Shown here piece by piece: positions 11,566 through 22,837 of a stretch of 64,000 bases of DNA (positions within the stretch are counted from its first letter, which is position 1; each line of letters opens with the position of its first letter). Both the position numbers and the translations under genes were made by a program. The DNA comes from Orychophragmus violaceus (lineage: Eukaryota > Streptophyta > Magnoliopsida > Brassicales > Brassicaceae). The notes under the pieces are model-generated. The model did not search any database, was not told where the DNA came from, and saw only the letters and a program-made list of their open reading frames with translations. The DNA lies in assembly GCA_030180135.1 (NCBI GenBank), contig CM058233.1, positions 22,537,166 to 22,601,165 of the forward strand. The letters run 5' to 3'.

Positions 11566-11593
11566 AAGTAAAACGGTCAATATAATATCTACT
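11566..11593. repeat. Target-site duplication of LINE, right copy
   Basis: Identical to 10851-10878 and abutting the poly(A) tail. Confidence 0.92.
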
Positions 11594-11809
11594 AGCATCA
11601 TCATTGGGGTGTGTAATCTAACATGGGCAATATGCATGCCATGCTAAATGGGTAGGGCAAATGTGACACTGCTCTAGAACCCATGAGCAGAAAAATAAAA
11701 TTCTAAGAAAAGGGAAATTATATTACATGATATTTTTTTAAGACGAAAACTAAATTATAAAAAATGATATTTTTCTCTAATAAAAAGACTACCAAATTTT
11801 TAGGGAGAA

Positions 11810-13029
11810 TTGCTAAAAATGCCTCCTAAATTGATTCTAAATAAATGTGTACCCTCAAAATTGAATCAAATGCAAAACTACCATTTCGTCCTAGAGAAAT
11901 TACCGCGAAGCCTTTATGACTAATAAAAAAACAGAAACAGAAGCCATTATAACCTTCGCATATGTCAGACATCTATATAGATCTGAAAAGTTAGACTCTA
12001 ATAAAAGTCTAAATGACTTTATTATACTTCTACGAGAAGTCTCATACAGAATAAATTAGTAAATTTAAAATTTAAAATTATAAAAAAATATTCCGTCAAA
12101 ACATTTATATACGTAAATTAGATATAGACAATTTAATATTATATAAATTAAAATTTGGTAAAATTAAATCAAATTAAACAATGTTAGTTAAATATGTCTT
12201 CATCCAAAAGACTTCAGACTTCTTGAAGAAGCCAGAAGGAGATTAATTTAGTAAATTTAAATTTAAACATAGTAAAAAATATTTTGTTAAAAAAAAACTA
12301 TACAGAAATTAAATATAGACGGTTGTGAAGTATATAAATTAAATTTCGTAAATTTGAATCCGATTAAAAATATGTAAAGGTGTAGAGTAGGTTCTAAACC
12401 TCGTAACATGCTTTGTAATGGAACATTTACATATAACTTACATATAACTTTAGAGTTAGATTCATGGTTTACCAAATTCACATTTGAAAAAATTATATTT
12501 GCAAATGTATGTTATAATGTGCATATATTAACGAATTTGATGTTTCCTAGGTGTTTGTTTATATATTTTCACGTTGAAGTGATAAATATTAGATTTAGGG
12601 TGTCTCATGCTTCTCAGATAAGTCTGAATTTTGGGGCTTCTTAGACTTCTTTTAGAAGTATTTAAGTTAAAAAATTAAATAAAAAATAAATACTTTGAAC
12701 CAAATATATCTTAACAGGTTAATTTTGACTAAAGTTTATGTAAGTTTAATTTATATATGTCAAAAATGCTTATGTTTAATTTATGTATCAAAACTTTGTT
12801 TCAAATTATTTTTTTATAATTTTTTAATTTAAATTTCCAACTTAAATAATTCTCAGACTTAATAGGAAGTCTGATTTTGTGTATATTAGACTGAAAATGA
12901 AGTCCAAAGTTGTGTATATCAGACTGAATTTGAAGTCTGACATATTATTCTCATACTAAATATGATGTCTAACGTTGTGATTTTATAAATGCTTATATTC
13001 ATATTGTTATGTGACTTGTACCTTGCAGT
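11810..13029. other. AT-rich left part of the MULE with AAGTCT motifs
   Basis: No coding segment is clear. Several AGACTT/AAGTCTG words, often in inverted pairs, occur near 11990, 12025, 12205, 12650 and 12855-12950. The sequence CTTGCAG just before 13030 is a plausible splice acceptor, so this could hold introns of the protease gene. An upstream DUF1985-type exon, usual in this gene group, was not found. Confidence 0.45.
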
Positions 13030-15580
13030 CCCGCGTCAACAACCTCGTATTCAAGGATTTGATGACATGTTCCCTGAGTGGGACAATGATGATGAAGAGG
13101 ATGAGAAAGTTGAGAACATAGTGAAGCAATACATGGACAGCTTGGGATTGCAGCTTGAAGGTGGAGTTCTAAAAACTGGAAAAATGAAGGTGTGTGGATC
13201 AAAGCTGGCGATCCTGTTAAGCTTGAGGTTGTTAAGTCTGAGGATGTGGAGGCTAAGGTTAGTCAGAAAAAGCAAAAGGGATTAGGAGTCAAGAGGAAGT
13301 TAGTACATTTGCTGGATGATGATGATGGTGAGAAAGGAGAGGTTGAGGTTGTTAATAAGAGACCTAGATCAGGGAGGGCTGGTCACACGCATGGTGAGGT
13401 TGTTCAAATGATTGAGGGTTTGAAACAATCATTTGATACTCGGATTAATACATTGGAAGATATTGTTAATGAAGGTTTTCGTCTGAAGGGAATCAGAATG
13501 GATGATCTGGGAAAGGATATTAAGGATTTGAAGGGAGAAAGAGCTAGAGTTGAGAAGGAAAATGAGAAGAAGACATATTCTACTGGAGGGAAGGGAAATG
13601 AGAAGAAGAAAGCTGGTACTGGAGGTAAGGGAATTGAGAAGAAGAAAGATGCTAGTGGTGCGGTTGGTGAATATAAGAAAGCCGGAGTTGATGAGGATGA
13701 AGAAGATCAAGCTGTAGATCTTCAGGATCAAGATGAAGTAACTGTTGTTGCGGTTGATGAAGAGGGAGGAAGAAAGAAAAAGGAAAGGGCTCAGCGGAAC
13801 CCTAAAAAAGTGGTACTGAAGATAAATAATCATGTTGTTGATACCAAACATGGACTTGGAGGGAAAGGGAAGCCCAAGAAGGCAGTGGTTGCAGACAAAC
13901 CTGTCATGCTGGCTGAGGCCAACAAACAGACTGCGGCTGGTGATGAGGTAAGTCTCCAAAACTCTCAACCTCTGAATGCAAATAAGGAAAAGAAAGATGA
14001 GCCTAATAGAAGTAGCATGCATATGAAGAAAGCCCTTAAGGGGAAGTAGACTTGTTAGATGTATGAAAATTCTTGATTGTAAAAACATGAACATAATGGT
14101 AGTTCTTTTTTTCCCTTGTTTTTGTGTTTGCTTTGAACATGGATTCCTAATATAGTCTTATATTGCAATGGTGTGATTTTTAATCAGCATTCATAACATC
14201 TCTGACTTCCAAGTCTGATGGTGATGTATTTTAGTAATCGGACTTCTATTGCAGTCTGCCTCTGGTGTGAATTTTACATCGAACTTATGTTTAACACGGG
14301 TTGTCAAATTGTATATGCAGAGTATATTTGGGGGCAGAGATCCGAGTGTTTTGATCGTTGCATAGTCGGCTATAGGCGTAGACTTCGATGCTGTCAGGAG
14401 GTTTAAACAAGAAACTAAGCAGACAGCAGCTGAAGCGTATAGTCATGTGAAGGCAAAAAAGGTTAAAAAGAAGGAGAAGGTGAAGACTCCAGTTAAACTT
14501 GTTCTCCAAGCGCAGGTTACACCGGGATATGACCCTTGTGCTTCTCTAACCAAGACACAACTGAAGGCACTTAATGATTATAACAAAAGATAGCCGTATG
14601 TCTTAACACTCTACCTAGACGAGTAAGTTGTATACCTAATCTCTTAACTCGATGTCTAACAAGTGTATTGTTATTTATAGGGGTTATCCGAATAATACAG
14701 TTAACACATCACTCCAATGGTATTATGATTTTCGCATTCCAAAGGAATGGATGCATGACTCGGTCAGTATCACTACAATGGTTGTGAATTTAGACTTCCA
14801 CTATAGTCTGGATGTATATTCAGACTTGCGTAGAAGTCTGATTGTATATTCAGACTTTTGTAGTAGTCTGGTTGTATATTGAGACTTCCTTAGCAGTCTG
14901 GTTGTGATTAATTTTTGTATATTAACACATTCTTCGCTAAATGCAGCAAATTGATGTTGTGATTGATCTGCTGAGGCTTCGCCAACACAACCGTCCAGAA
15001 TGGTTCAGGAGAGAGAGTTTGTGCTTCATTGACACGCTCCTTCAAGCATTGTGGCGTCAACACTATCCAGATTTTATGAAGAGCGGTGCAGAAGAGAATA
15101 GTTCAGCCACAACTAGAAGGCTGCCTCTGGGTGTAAATTGATCATATCTACACTGCACTGCACATAGGCGGATGTCATTGGTAGAAATTATGATTTCTAT
15201 CCATGATAGGCACGTAAGATGCTGGGACAACGTCCTTGGACCGAGAAATGATGAGGTGGTTGGAGCGGCATTGACACCAATCTATGAGATGTTTCCTTAT
15301 GCGTTGCACGTATTGGCCCTAGCTGATGATAGGTGGTGTTATCCCTTGGATCGATACACCTACACGATTGTTAGGAGTGAAGATCTTTCCCAAAACAAGC
15401 AAACATGTGACTGTGGAGTCTTCTGCATGAAGTTCATTGAGGTCCATTCACTTTGAATGGCATTTCCAAAGTATCTTTGTGATAAGAACATCAAGTAAAT
15501 CAGGGACAGGCTGGATTTTGACATAATTACTGAACACGGGCGAATAAGTGAAGAGAGACGTACTGAGTATGAATAGCTAG
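13030..15580 (+). pseudogene. ULP1-like (C48) cysteine protease of a MULE, broken
   Basis: The first exon segment reads QGFDDMFPEWDNDDEEDEKV, then shifts frame in a GTGTGTGG run near 13191. It continues as an open 285-codon, charged, low-complexity stretch (13192-14049) with Lys/Glu/Gly repeats. The protease part follows introns: LRLRQHNRPEWFRRESLCFI (from about 14970), a His-Trp pair at 15176-15181, then SIHDRHVRCWDN and, near the end, CDCGVFCMKFIE with the catalytic-type Cys (about 15405-15440). Single-base frame changes near 15139 and 15181 separate the His segment from its neighbours, and stops follow FIEVHSL. His and Cys of the triad are recognisable; the Asp is probably in CWDN. Role in the parent family: SUMO-type protease fold of unclear use to the transposon. 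Confidence 0.75.
14791..14910. repeat. Four 30-bp palindromic microrepeats
   Basis: Four units of 30 bp in tandem, each of the form AGACTT, six bases, then AGTCTG followed by GTTGTATATT or similar. Each unit is itself an imperfect inverted repeat. They lie in a non-coding part (probable intron) of the ULP pseudogene. Confidence 0.85.
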
Positions 15581-15807
15581 ACACCTACAATGGGAAATAG
15601 AGTTCCCCGATATCTTTTGGATTCCCAAAACAATGGATTTCTTCCATATATTTATCTTTTCTCGGTGTAAGAAAAACACATCCATCTTTTGACTTAATTT
15701 TGCGCTTGTTCTTAGTTATGTGACAAACTCATGACTTGTTCTTAGTTATGTTTAAGTGCTACTATGCTTGATGAAACAAAACCCAAACAATTGAGACAAG
15801 TTTCTCT

Positions 15808-16000
15808 ATCAGACTTTAGAAATATATCCATTACTACGTAAGACTTCAGTAAACCCTAAAACATATCAGACTTCAACCATTTCTTCATTAAAACATATCA
15901 GACTTCAGTAAACCCTAAAACTTATCAGACTTCACTTAACACTAAAACATATCAGACTTCAGTAAACCCTAACACATATCAGACTTCAACCATTTCTAGT
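15808..16000. repeat. Tandem ATCAGACTTCAGTAAACCC-type repeats
   Basis: About six imperfect units of 25-35 bp between the two convergent MULE genes, each with CAGACTTC followed by AGTAAACCCTAA or AACCATTTC. The core matches the AGACTT arm of the repeats at 14791-14910. Confidence 0.8.
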
Positions 16001-18180
16001 CAGCCTCAGGTTCTGGACAATTAGGTTGTGTGTGGTCTGGTTGTCTGCATTTCGAACAACAATATTGCTTGTGTAGTTTCCGCGTTTTACTGCCCTTCTT
16101 CTTCGCAATTTCTAGCATAGAATGCCACCCTGAATTCTTCTGTCTTCCAGACTTCCGCCTCTCTTCCGGCAGAAGGACACATACGGTGTCATGATCAGTT
16201 GTCCCAGTAAAATTCTTTTGTAGGATGTTGCGCGAATATGCAGCGTACAAGTAGTCCATTCTGTAAGATGAACATACAATCGTAGAAATGTGTAGCTCAA
16301 GTTCCAGTGCAGCGCAAATTGCATGTGAGCAAGGTATCTTTTCGTAATCCCAAACACCACATTCACACTTTTGATGTTCCAAATCGACAACACAATCCCT
16401 ATGTCCTCCCTTAACAACGAACCAATACGTATCTATGCGTTCTGTCATCATCATATCCGCATAATATTCACGAATAGCTAACAAATATTCAACTCCTCAG
16501 GTAAATGTCTTTGTGAGACTCATTGCATCTAGCCGCCTTTTACAAAACCACATCCCTAGCTTCTCTTGTTTGAACTCTAAAAGGAAATATATGGGATATC
16601 CTTTTGCCTTCTTAACTGCGGAGTTTATAGATTTGGCAATGTTGCTCGTCTTTATGTTGTACTTTCTCCAACAATTTGAAAGAGGTTAACACAAGTAAGA
16701 ACTAGAAAGTATTAAGAAAAAACACTATGTTGTCAGACTTCTCCTGCAATCTTATAAATAATTAGACTGCAGGAGAAGTCTGACTATAATATCAGATATC
16801 ATGAGAAGTCTGAGTAGAAAATATTAAGTCTGACACTTATTGTCAGACCGCAAATGTACATGTCTCCGCTGAAATGCATGTGTGACCATAGACTCACATC
16901 CGACTCCTCCAAGTAATCAGCAAGTTCAGGATTTACCGCTCGTAAGGAGGCCATGTTTCGGTCAAAATTGTAAATTGTATATGCATAAAAATGCGTTTTT
17001 CACCAAGTACAGAAGATGTTTTCCTCTGAACTTGGTAACTATGTTATTTTGTAGATGGTAATAGCATATCCCTCGTTGTGCCCAAGGAAAAACTGCTTTA
17101 CACGCATTCTTGATCGACTCGCATCTATCTGAGACTATGACCAAAGGATATTGGTCTGAAATGCATTCTTACAGCTTGGTGAAAAACCACTCCCACGAGT
17201 CATCATTCTTAGAGTCTACAATTTCGAAAGCCAACGAAAATATTTGAATTTTTTTGTCTTGTGCTGCCGCCACTAGCATAACACCGCCATACTTTCCATT
17301 AAGATGAGTACCATACACAACAATGACTCTTCTAAGAAATGTAAACTCATGTATGGAAACTCAAAATGCTATAAATTGATATTTAAATCTATTCTTCTCA
17401 TCTAGTTCAAGAGTAGTTATTGATCCCGGGTTGGTTTACCTGATTCCATGAAAAAAAGAAGGCAGTCTCTCATACCCATGTTCCGTTGTTCCTCTCACAA
17501 TCTTTTGAGCATGTATCAATGCTATGTATGCGGTTGTGTAGCTCATCCTAGTCCCAAATTGCATCTTCATTGATACTTTGACATGCTTTGGTGTTATCTG
17601 TTCAATTATACCAAAGCATTCAGTAAACAGCCAATCAATATAAACTGGAGTATAACGTTTACGCGTGGACATCCGGTCCACTTGCATCCTTTCACACGAC
17701 ATTTAGCCACAAAACGTTTCTTGTCAGACTTCTCTATCATGTATGCGAATTTCTTCATTATCACCGTCAAATGCAGCTCTGATATTAGGTTTTTCTTGCT
17801 ATCAAAAAAATTGTTGAGAAAGATACCCTCGGACGAGTCCCTTTTGCTAACAAACCGATTAGTCGTACCCTTCAACTCATATTTCTTATAATCTTCATCT
17901 TTTTCCACATCTACATCTTAATGTTTCACTTTCCCATATAGGGTATAATCAGCTTCGTCACAGTAAGCCTCAGCGTGTTTCTTGAAAACATTCTCAGGCA
18001 CATCCAAGTTACCAACACCATCATCACCATCACCACCCCCACCACAAACAGAATCTTCCGAGACAGATTCAACATCTTCCTAATTCCAGCCTTCTTCTTT
18101 GTCATCTTCGTCTACATCTTCAGATTCAGATTTTTCATTATGATTAACCGCATCTTCATCTTCCATACCAGATCGGCTCG
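15996..18180 (-). pseudogene. MURA-type MULE transposase, broken
   Basis: Minus-strand blocks in order: acidic N-terminus (18180-17950); a DNA-binding MuDR-type region with FVAKCRVKGCKWT (about 17730-17690); YIDWLFTECFGIIEQITPKH and FGTRMSYTTAYIALIHAQKI (17640-17500); the MULE catalytic domain with VYGTHLNGKYGGVMLVAAAQ (about 17320-17260) and DSKNDDSWEWFFTKL; then VSDRCESIKNACKAVFPWA (17140-17080); a SWIM zinc finger, KCECGVWDYEKIPCSHAICA (16370-16310); and a C-terminal CCHC knuckle, CSKCRQPDHTQPNC (16060-16020). The first catalytic Asp, normally in a DGTHL motif, is Tyr here (codon at 17313-17315). Frame changes, e.g. near 17660, also break the gene. Confidence 0.85.
16733..16850. repeat. 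AGACTTC/GAAGTCTG inverted words
   Basis: Several CAGACTTC and GAAGTCTGA words in opposite orientations, likely within an intron of the minus-strand transposase. They are the same motif as in the ULP gene on the other strand. Confidence 0.7.
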
Positions 18181-19000
18181 AGCCACAAAGACAGATTAAA
18201 TGTGTATTAGCTAACTCGACCATGCTCCTTACTTGCCTATCATTTGTGATGAGGACATCGGATCATCTGAGCCCAACCCGGACGAACCGGACGTACCGTC
18301 CTCGACCATGAGGTTGGTCGATCAGTTCCCGACCATGCGGAACGTACCGCGGACACGATCACAACAGAGGTAGCTTCGGGAAGACTTCAATCAAGCAATA
18401 GAGCAAATGATCTCCAGGACGATTATAAATGATATCACGACCAGTTGGACCAGCTTGACCATGACAAGACTGTTCTGAACCAGCTGTCCAAGAATATGAT
18501 CAAGACCGAAGTCGTCGACCCACTTGACCCGACCGTCCCACGGATGTTACTCAAGACGATCCGACCGACCATTATCTTCAGAAGTGAGTCCGACGAATCG
18601 TAGACTGGACTCCCTCTTGGACCGAAGATCATACTCTTTATCCCGTATAAAGTTTTGTTCCAATTTTGGTTTTCCTTACAAGGTTTTTAATGAGGTGATC
18701 CTAGGCCCGTCCATTGGAAGAGATAGGTCATCCCCCTTTCTTTATTTCTTTTAAGTCCTTGTATGTTTTTCTTCTCTTTGAATTCGATTGGCCAATGGCC
18801 CATGCTTGTATCCGAAACCTAAGGGCTATTTATAGCTGATGGGTCAAAGTTTTATCCCTATTCTACTGCAAGTGCACAGTGATACAAATGTAGTACTTAG
18901 GAAGTGTTTTCGATAGGAGAAAGGCGTCATACTTAGTAAGTTCTCGGGAATTATGCAATGTCAGATACTAACTAACTGGATTCAGATTAAACACATGTTC

Positions 19001-19698
19001 AAGAACTAGAAATACAATGCTAAACAATCCAACTCTCGCTGAGATTTTTTCTATATCTAGTAACCTAGCGATCCAAATCTCTTTGTGATCCTAGAGTTCT
19101 AAACAAGCATTAAGAACAGGTTCTATCGGTTCACAATTCTCCTAAACCAAATCTCCCTGTATCTAGTCAAATTGCTCACACTAAATTTATTCAGATTATA
19201 ACTCACACTCTCGTGCTAAGTTAATTATCTCAGATCTAAACCCTAGTAAATCAGTCCGGAATTCAGTATTAAACGCAACTTAGGTGATGAACGAACAGAT
19301 TGTGAATCCTAATAAATCAGTTATCTAAACATGCATAAAACCCTTATGAGAATTCCTAAATCTAACTAGGTTACTACTCAGACATATTATCAGATAAACA
19401 ACACATCATGAATAGAAAACCGAAAGACTGAATAGATAAGATAAGGGGGTTCGAAATCCTTCTCTCAAAGGTTACAAGTAGCAAAAATCAGCCCCTTCGC
19501 AAAATCTCTCAATCTCCAAAAGCAAGAACAAAGTAATAACAAGATAAACTGAATAATGAGTCTGAAAACCTAATTAAAACTCCTAAACTCGTTTTGGGGC
19601 TAGATTAGAATTAGGGGAAACTTCGGGATTTTTATGGAATTCTTTAAAACTTGTCTCAACTCGGCATATAGCTTCTCTCGCGCTCAGTGTCGACCGAC
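19001..19698. repeat. Direct repeat, left copy
   Basis: Matches 21211-21886 with scattered substitutions and small gaps, from AAGAACTAGAAA to CAGTGTCGACCGAC. The right copy continues into sequence that the left copy lacks. Confidence 0.9.
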
Positions 19699-21210
19699 TA
19701 ATTTAGTCACCAAGTAGTCGCTAATTTAGTCGCAAATTAGCGACTATCTTTGTTGGTCGTAAATTAGCGACTAATACACGACCATATACTGGTGTCGCAA
19801 TACAGTCGCAAACTAGTCTCCAAGTAGTCGCAAAATTTAAGACTTATTGACGACTATTATTGAGACCGCAAAATTAGTCGCCAAGTAGTCGCTAGTCTCA
19901 AACCTACACCCAAACCCTATACCCCAAACCTTAAATCATAAACCCTAAACTTTAAACTCTTAATCATAATTATAAAATCAAAATATAACTACTAAATTAC
20001 ATACGTACAACTAATATTTAAACCATTTACATATATACTTTACATAAAATCAATTAAAAATATCTTAAATAATAAATTAAATGTAATGATTTTTTTTTGA
20101 AATATACTAATATTTAGACCTTATAATAAATTAAATTTCTAAACCCTAAACAAACCCTAAACTATAAAATCAAATATCTAAAAGAATTCTTATTCCTAAA
20201 CCCTAACCATAATTCCTAAAAAAACCCTTAAACCCTAAAGTATAAACACAAATCTAAAAGATTTCTTATTTTCCATATCCATAAGATTCAACTCTTATAA
20301 AAAGATTTCTTATTTCTAAATCTATTATTTTCAAAAATTAACTTAAACTTTTATCATGACACTTGAAACCATATATCCTATACCCTAAACCATGATTATA
20401 CTCTAAACCTTAAACTATTAACCATAAACTATAAAATCTAAATATAACCATTAATTATATATGTATAAAATTAATATTAAAATCATTTATAATCACTTAT
20501 AAAAATAATTCTTATTTTCGAACTCTAATATTTTCAAACAATAACTAAAAAATTAAACATAATCTCTCAAACCCACCTCAACAATAATAAACTCTAAACC
20601 TTGAACTTTTAATCATAAAATGTCAAACTTTTGATTCAACACTTACAAAATAATTTATTATTTTCCAAATTAAATATTTTCAAACATTATTGAAAATCTT
20701 TAAACATATATAATCCTTCAAATCCTATATCCCAAATCATAAATTATAATATTTCATATTTAAATTATTTTTGATAATTATATATTAATTAAATCATAAT
20801 AATTTCATTGACTGATAGCTTCGTCACACGGATCACAAATGAAAACGTAGATTTATAACTATTAGCGATTCACTATTGCTTTCAAACGTTTTAGCTTTTA
20901 ATGATATGTTGAATATAATAGTTTTATGATATCTTGATGCTTTGATGCTTAATCAGTATAGTCTTCCACATACCATTTGTGAGAATAAATCTCAAAAGGA
21001 GTGTGGATATTGAAAGAAATGTTGGATCTTTAAGTTTGTAATCTTGAACCATATCAATATAAGTTTGCCACGAATTCATGTGTGGATAGTTAAAACCTTA
21101 AACTCCAAACACAGACTATAAAACCTTAAATTATATATATAACTACTATAATATATCAAAAAATCAAGATTTAACATTTATCAAAGAAATCAAACATTAA
21201 TCTTATATTT
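19699..21210. other. AT-rich segment with AGTCGC motifs and AAACCCTAA-like words
   Basis: The left end (19699-19900) has alternating TAGTCGC and GCGACTA words like the subterminal repeats of a DNA transposon. From 19900 to about 20750 there are many AAACCCTAAA-like words resembling degenerate plant telomere repeat units, but not in a regular array. No gene is seen. Confidence 0.6.
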
Positions 21211-21886
21211 AAGAACTAGAAACACAATGCTAACCAATCCAACTCTCGCTGAGATTGTTTCTATATCTAGTAACCCAGCGATCCAAATCTCTTTGTGATC
21301 CTAGAGTTCTAAACAAGCATTAAGAATAAGTTCTATCGGTTCACAATCCTAAACCAAATCTCTTTGTATCTAGTCAAATTGCTTACACTAAATTTATTCA
21401 GATTATAACTCACACTCTCGTGCTAGTTAATTATATCAGATCTAAACCCTAGGTGATCAGTCCATAATTCAGTATTAAATGCAACTTAGGTGATGAACGA
21501 ACAGATTGTGAATCCTAATAAATCAGTTATCTAAACATGCATAAAACCCTTATGAGAATTCCTAAATCTAACTAGGTTATCAGATAAACAACACATCATG
21601 AATAGAAAACCGAAAGACTGAATAGATAAGATAAAGGGTCGAAATCCTTCTCTCAAAGGTTACAAGTAGCAAGAATCAGCCCCTTCGCAAAATCTCTCAA
21701 TCTCCAAAAGCAAGAACAAAGTAAGAACAAGATAAACTGAATAATGAGTCTGAAAACCTAATTAAAACTCCTAAACTCGTTTTGGGGCTAGATTAGAATT
21801 AGGAGAAACTTCGGGGTTTTTATGCAATTCTTCAAAACTTTTCTCAACTCGGCGTATAGCTTCTCTCGCGCTCAGTGTCGACCGAC
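21211..21886. repeat. Direct repeat, right copy
   Basis: Second copy of 19001-19698; it lacks short blocks (for example about 12 bases near the TAGGTTA motif) relative to the left copy. Confidence 0.9.
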
Positions 21887-22428
21887 ACCAAGGTCAGTGT
21901 CGTTCGACATCCAGTCGTGGCAGAGACACCAACTTCAGCTCGTTTTACAAATCTCCAGAAACGTCCTATAATCCCACTCTTTGCTCTAAACGCAAGCCTA
22001 CCTGTAGAAGACTCAATAGACTCGAAAAACCAGGTTAAAGACTCAATATACACAACTATATCATGGTTGAAAACCTAGAAAAACCATGATATATCAATAG
22101 CCTCTTTTCTTTTGTTAATCATTAAGAAAATTTAAACTAAAAACCCTAAAGGATTTTAGCCTAATTCGGCGCAGCCAATCTTTTCTCTCATGTGCGTTCC
22201 CCTTGAAGAAGAAGTGTTGTTACTTATTAGTGTTCTTGTGCTACTGAAGTGTTCATGTTGTGTTCTGATTTCAACTAAAAATCAATCCACTGACCAAGCT
22301 AAGAGCACCTCCGGCCAGCAGCTTCATCCCATCCGACCATTTTCGACCCGCTCAACCGCTCGACCACCTTGCCGTTCTTCGACCATCGACCACCCAATAC
22401 ACGACCCATACCCAAGCGTGTATCATCT

Positions 22429-22440
22429 TGTATCAGAGCT
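22429..22440 (+). promoter_or_regulatory. Primer-binding site, initiator-Met tRNA type
   Basis: TTGTATCAGAGC differs at one position from the plant consensus TGGTATCAGAGC and sits three bases after the LTR end, the usual spacing in this window. Confidence 0.65.
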
Positions 22441-22837
22441 TAGGCTCGTGAAACCACTTTTGTTACATCTATTCCCTTTTCTTTTTTGTTTTTATTATCT
22501 GCTTCCTTTAAAAATCGAAAATCTCATAAAAAAGTGTCACTGCTTTTGTCTTATTTTGTTTTTGTCCATTGATTTGCTTTTGTTTTTGCTTCTGTTACAT
22601 TGCTTATATAAACTAAAAATCATAGAAAAGGGTTGTTAGATTCGAGTGTTAGTTGTTTAGAACCAAACCGGCCGCTAGTTAATCTTACTGTTAGGTTGCT
22701 TGCGATTTTGTTTGGTTTATAGCCTTGTCCTTGCTAGTTGTTTGTTCCGGTCTTCTTCGGTTTTGCATTTAGTTTTTGTTGCATTCGCACCTAAAGAAAA
22801 GAAAATAAATATCGTTTGCTTAATTGCCTAGGACCAA
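22441..22837 (+). other. T-rich leader of the split-LTR element
   Basis: A pyrimidine-rich stretch follows the primer-binding site, in the style of the leader at 29720-30450. The element's coding part is absent, because another LTR-like sequence begins at 22838. Confidence 0.5.

Larger units (their letters stand above)
11795..18246. mobile_element. Kaonashi-like MULE with ULP-type protease and MURA genes
   Basis: Two decayed genes converge at about 15.6-16.0 kb: a plus-strand ULP1-like cysteine protease and a minus-strand Mutator-type transposase. MULEs with ULP-like genes (Kaonashi group) are described in Arabidopsis and relatives, and this pairing fits them. The left border is a guess: GGGAGAATTGCTAAAAATGCC near 11804 resembles the ends of non-TIR MULEs. 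No inverse copy was found near 18.2 kb, where an LTR element begins, so the right end may be lost or lie beyond that element. Confidence 0.65.
18866..22140. repeat. 3.3-kb composite repeat inside the LTR
   Basis: The DNA here differs in composition from the LTR on both sides and contains a 0.7-kb direct duplication around a 1.5-kb AT-rich segment. Borders are approximate. No protein domain is recognisable. On the minus strand it ends in GTGCACTTGCAGTAGAATAG, a style seen near LTR-element ends, but the class is open. Confidence 0.5.
18247..22425 (+). mobile_element. LTR of an iMet-primed element, split by a later insertion
   Basis: The segment starts TGATGAGGACATC and ends GTATCA, followed by TCT and a primer-binding-like GTATCAGAGC. 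These termini resemble those of the TR-GAG-like LTRs at 28505 and 32499 (TGATGAGG...CATCA), so this may be a distant relative. A TATA-like CTATTTATAG lies near 18829. Without the insertion at about 18866-22140 the LTR would be roughly 0.9 kb. No second LTR is present in the window. Confidence 0.6.

Noticed and set aside
13192..14049. 285-codon frame as an independent gene
   Set aside because: It is the low-complexity middle of the ULP-like pseudogene, connected by a frame slip at GTGTGTGG to the preceding exon and followed by protease blocks.
19001..21886. A complete small LTR retrotransposon
   Set aside because: The direct repeats lack TG...CA ends, and no primer-binding site or polypurine tract sits at the inner borders.
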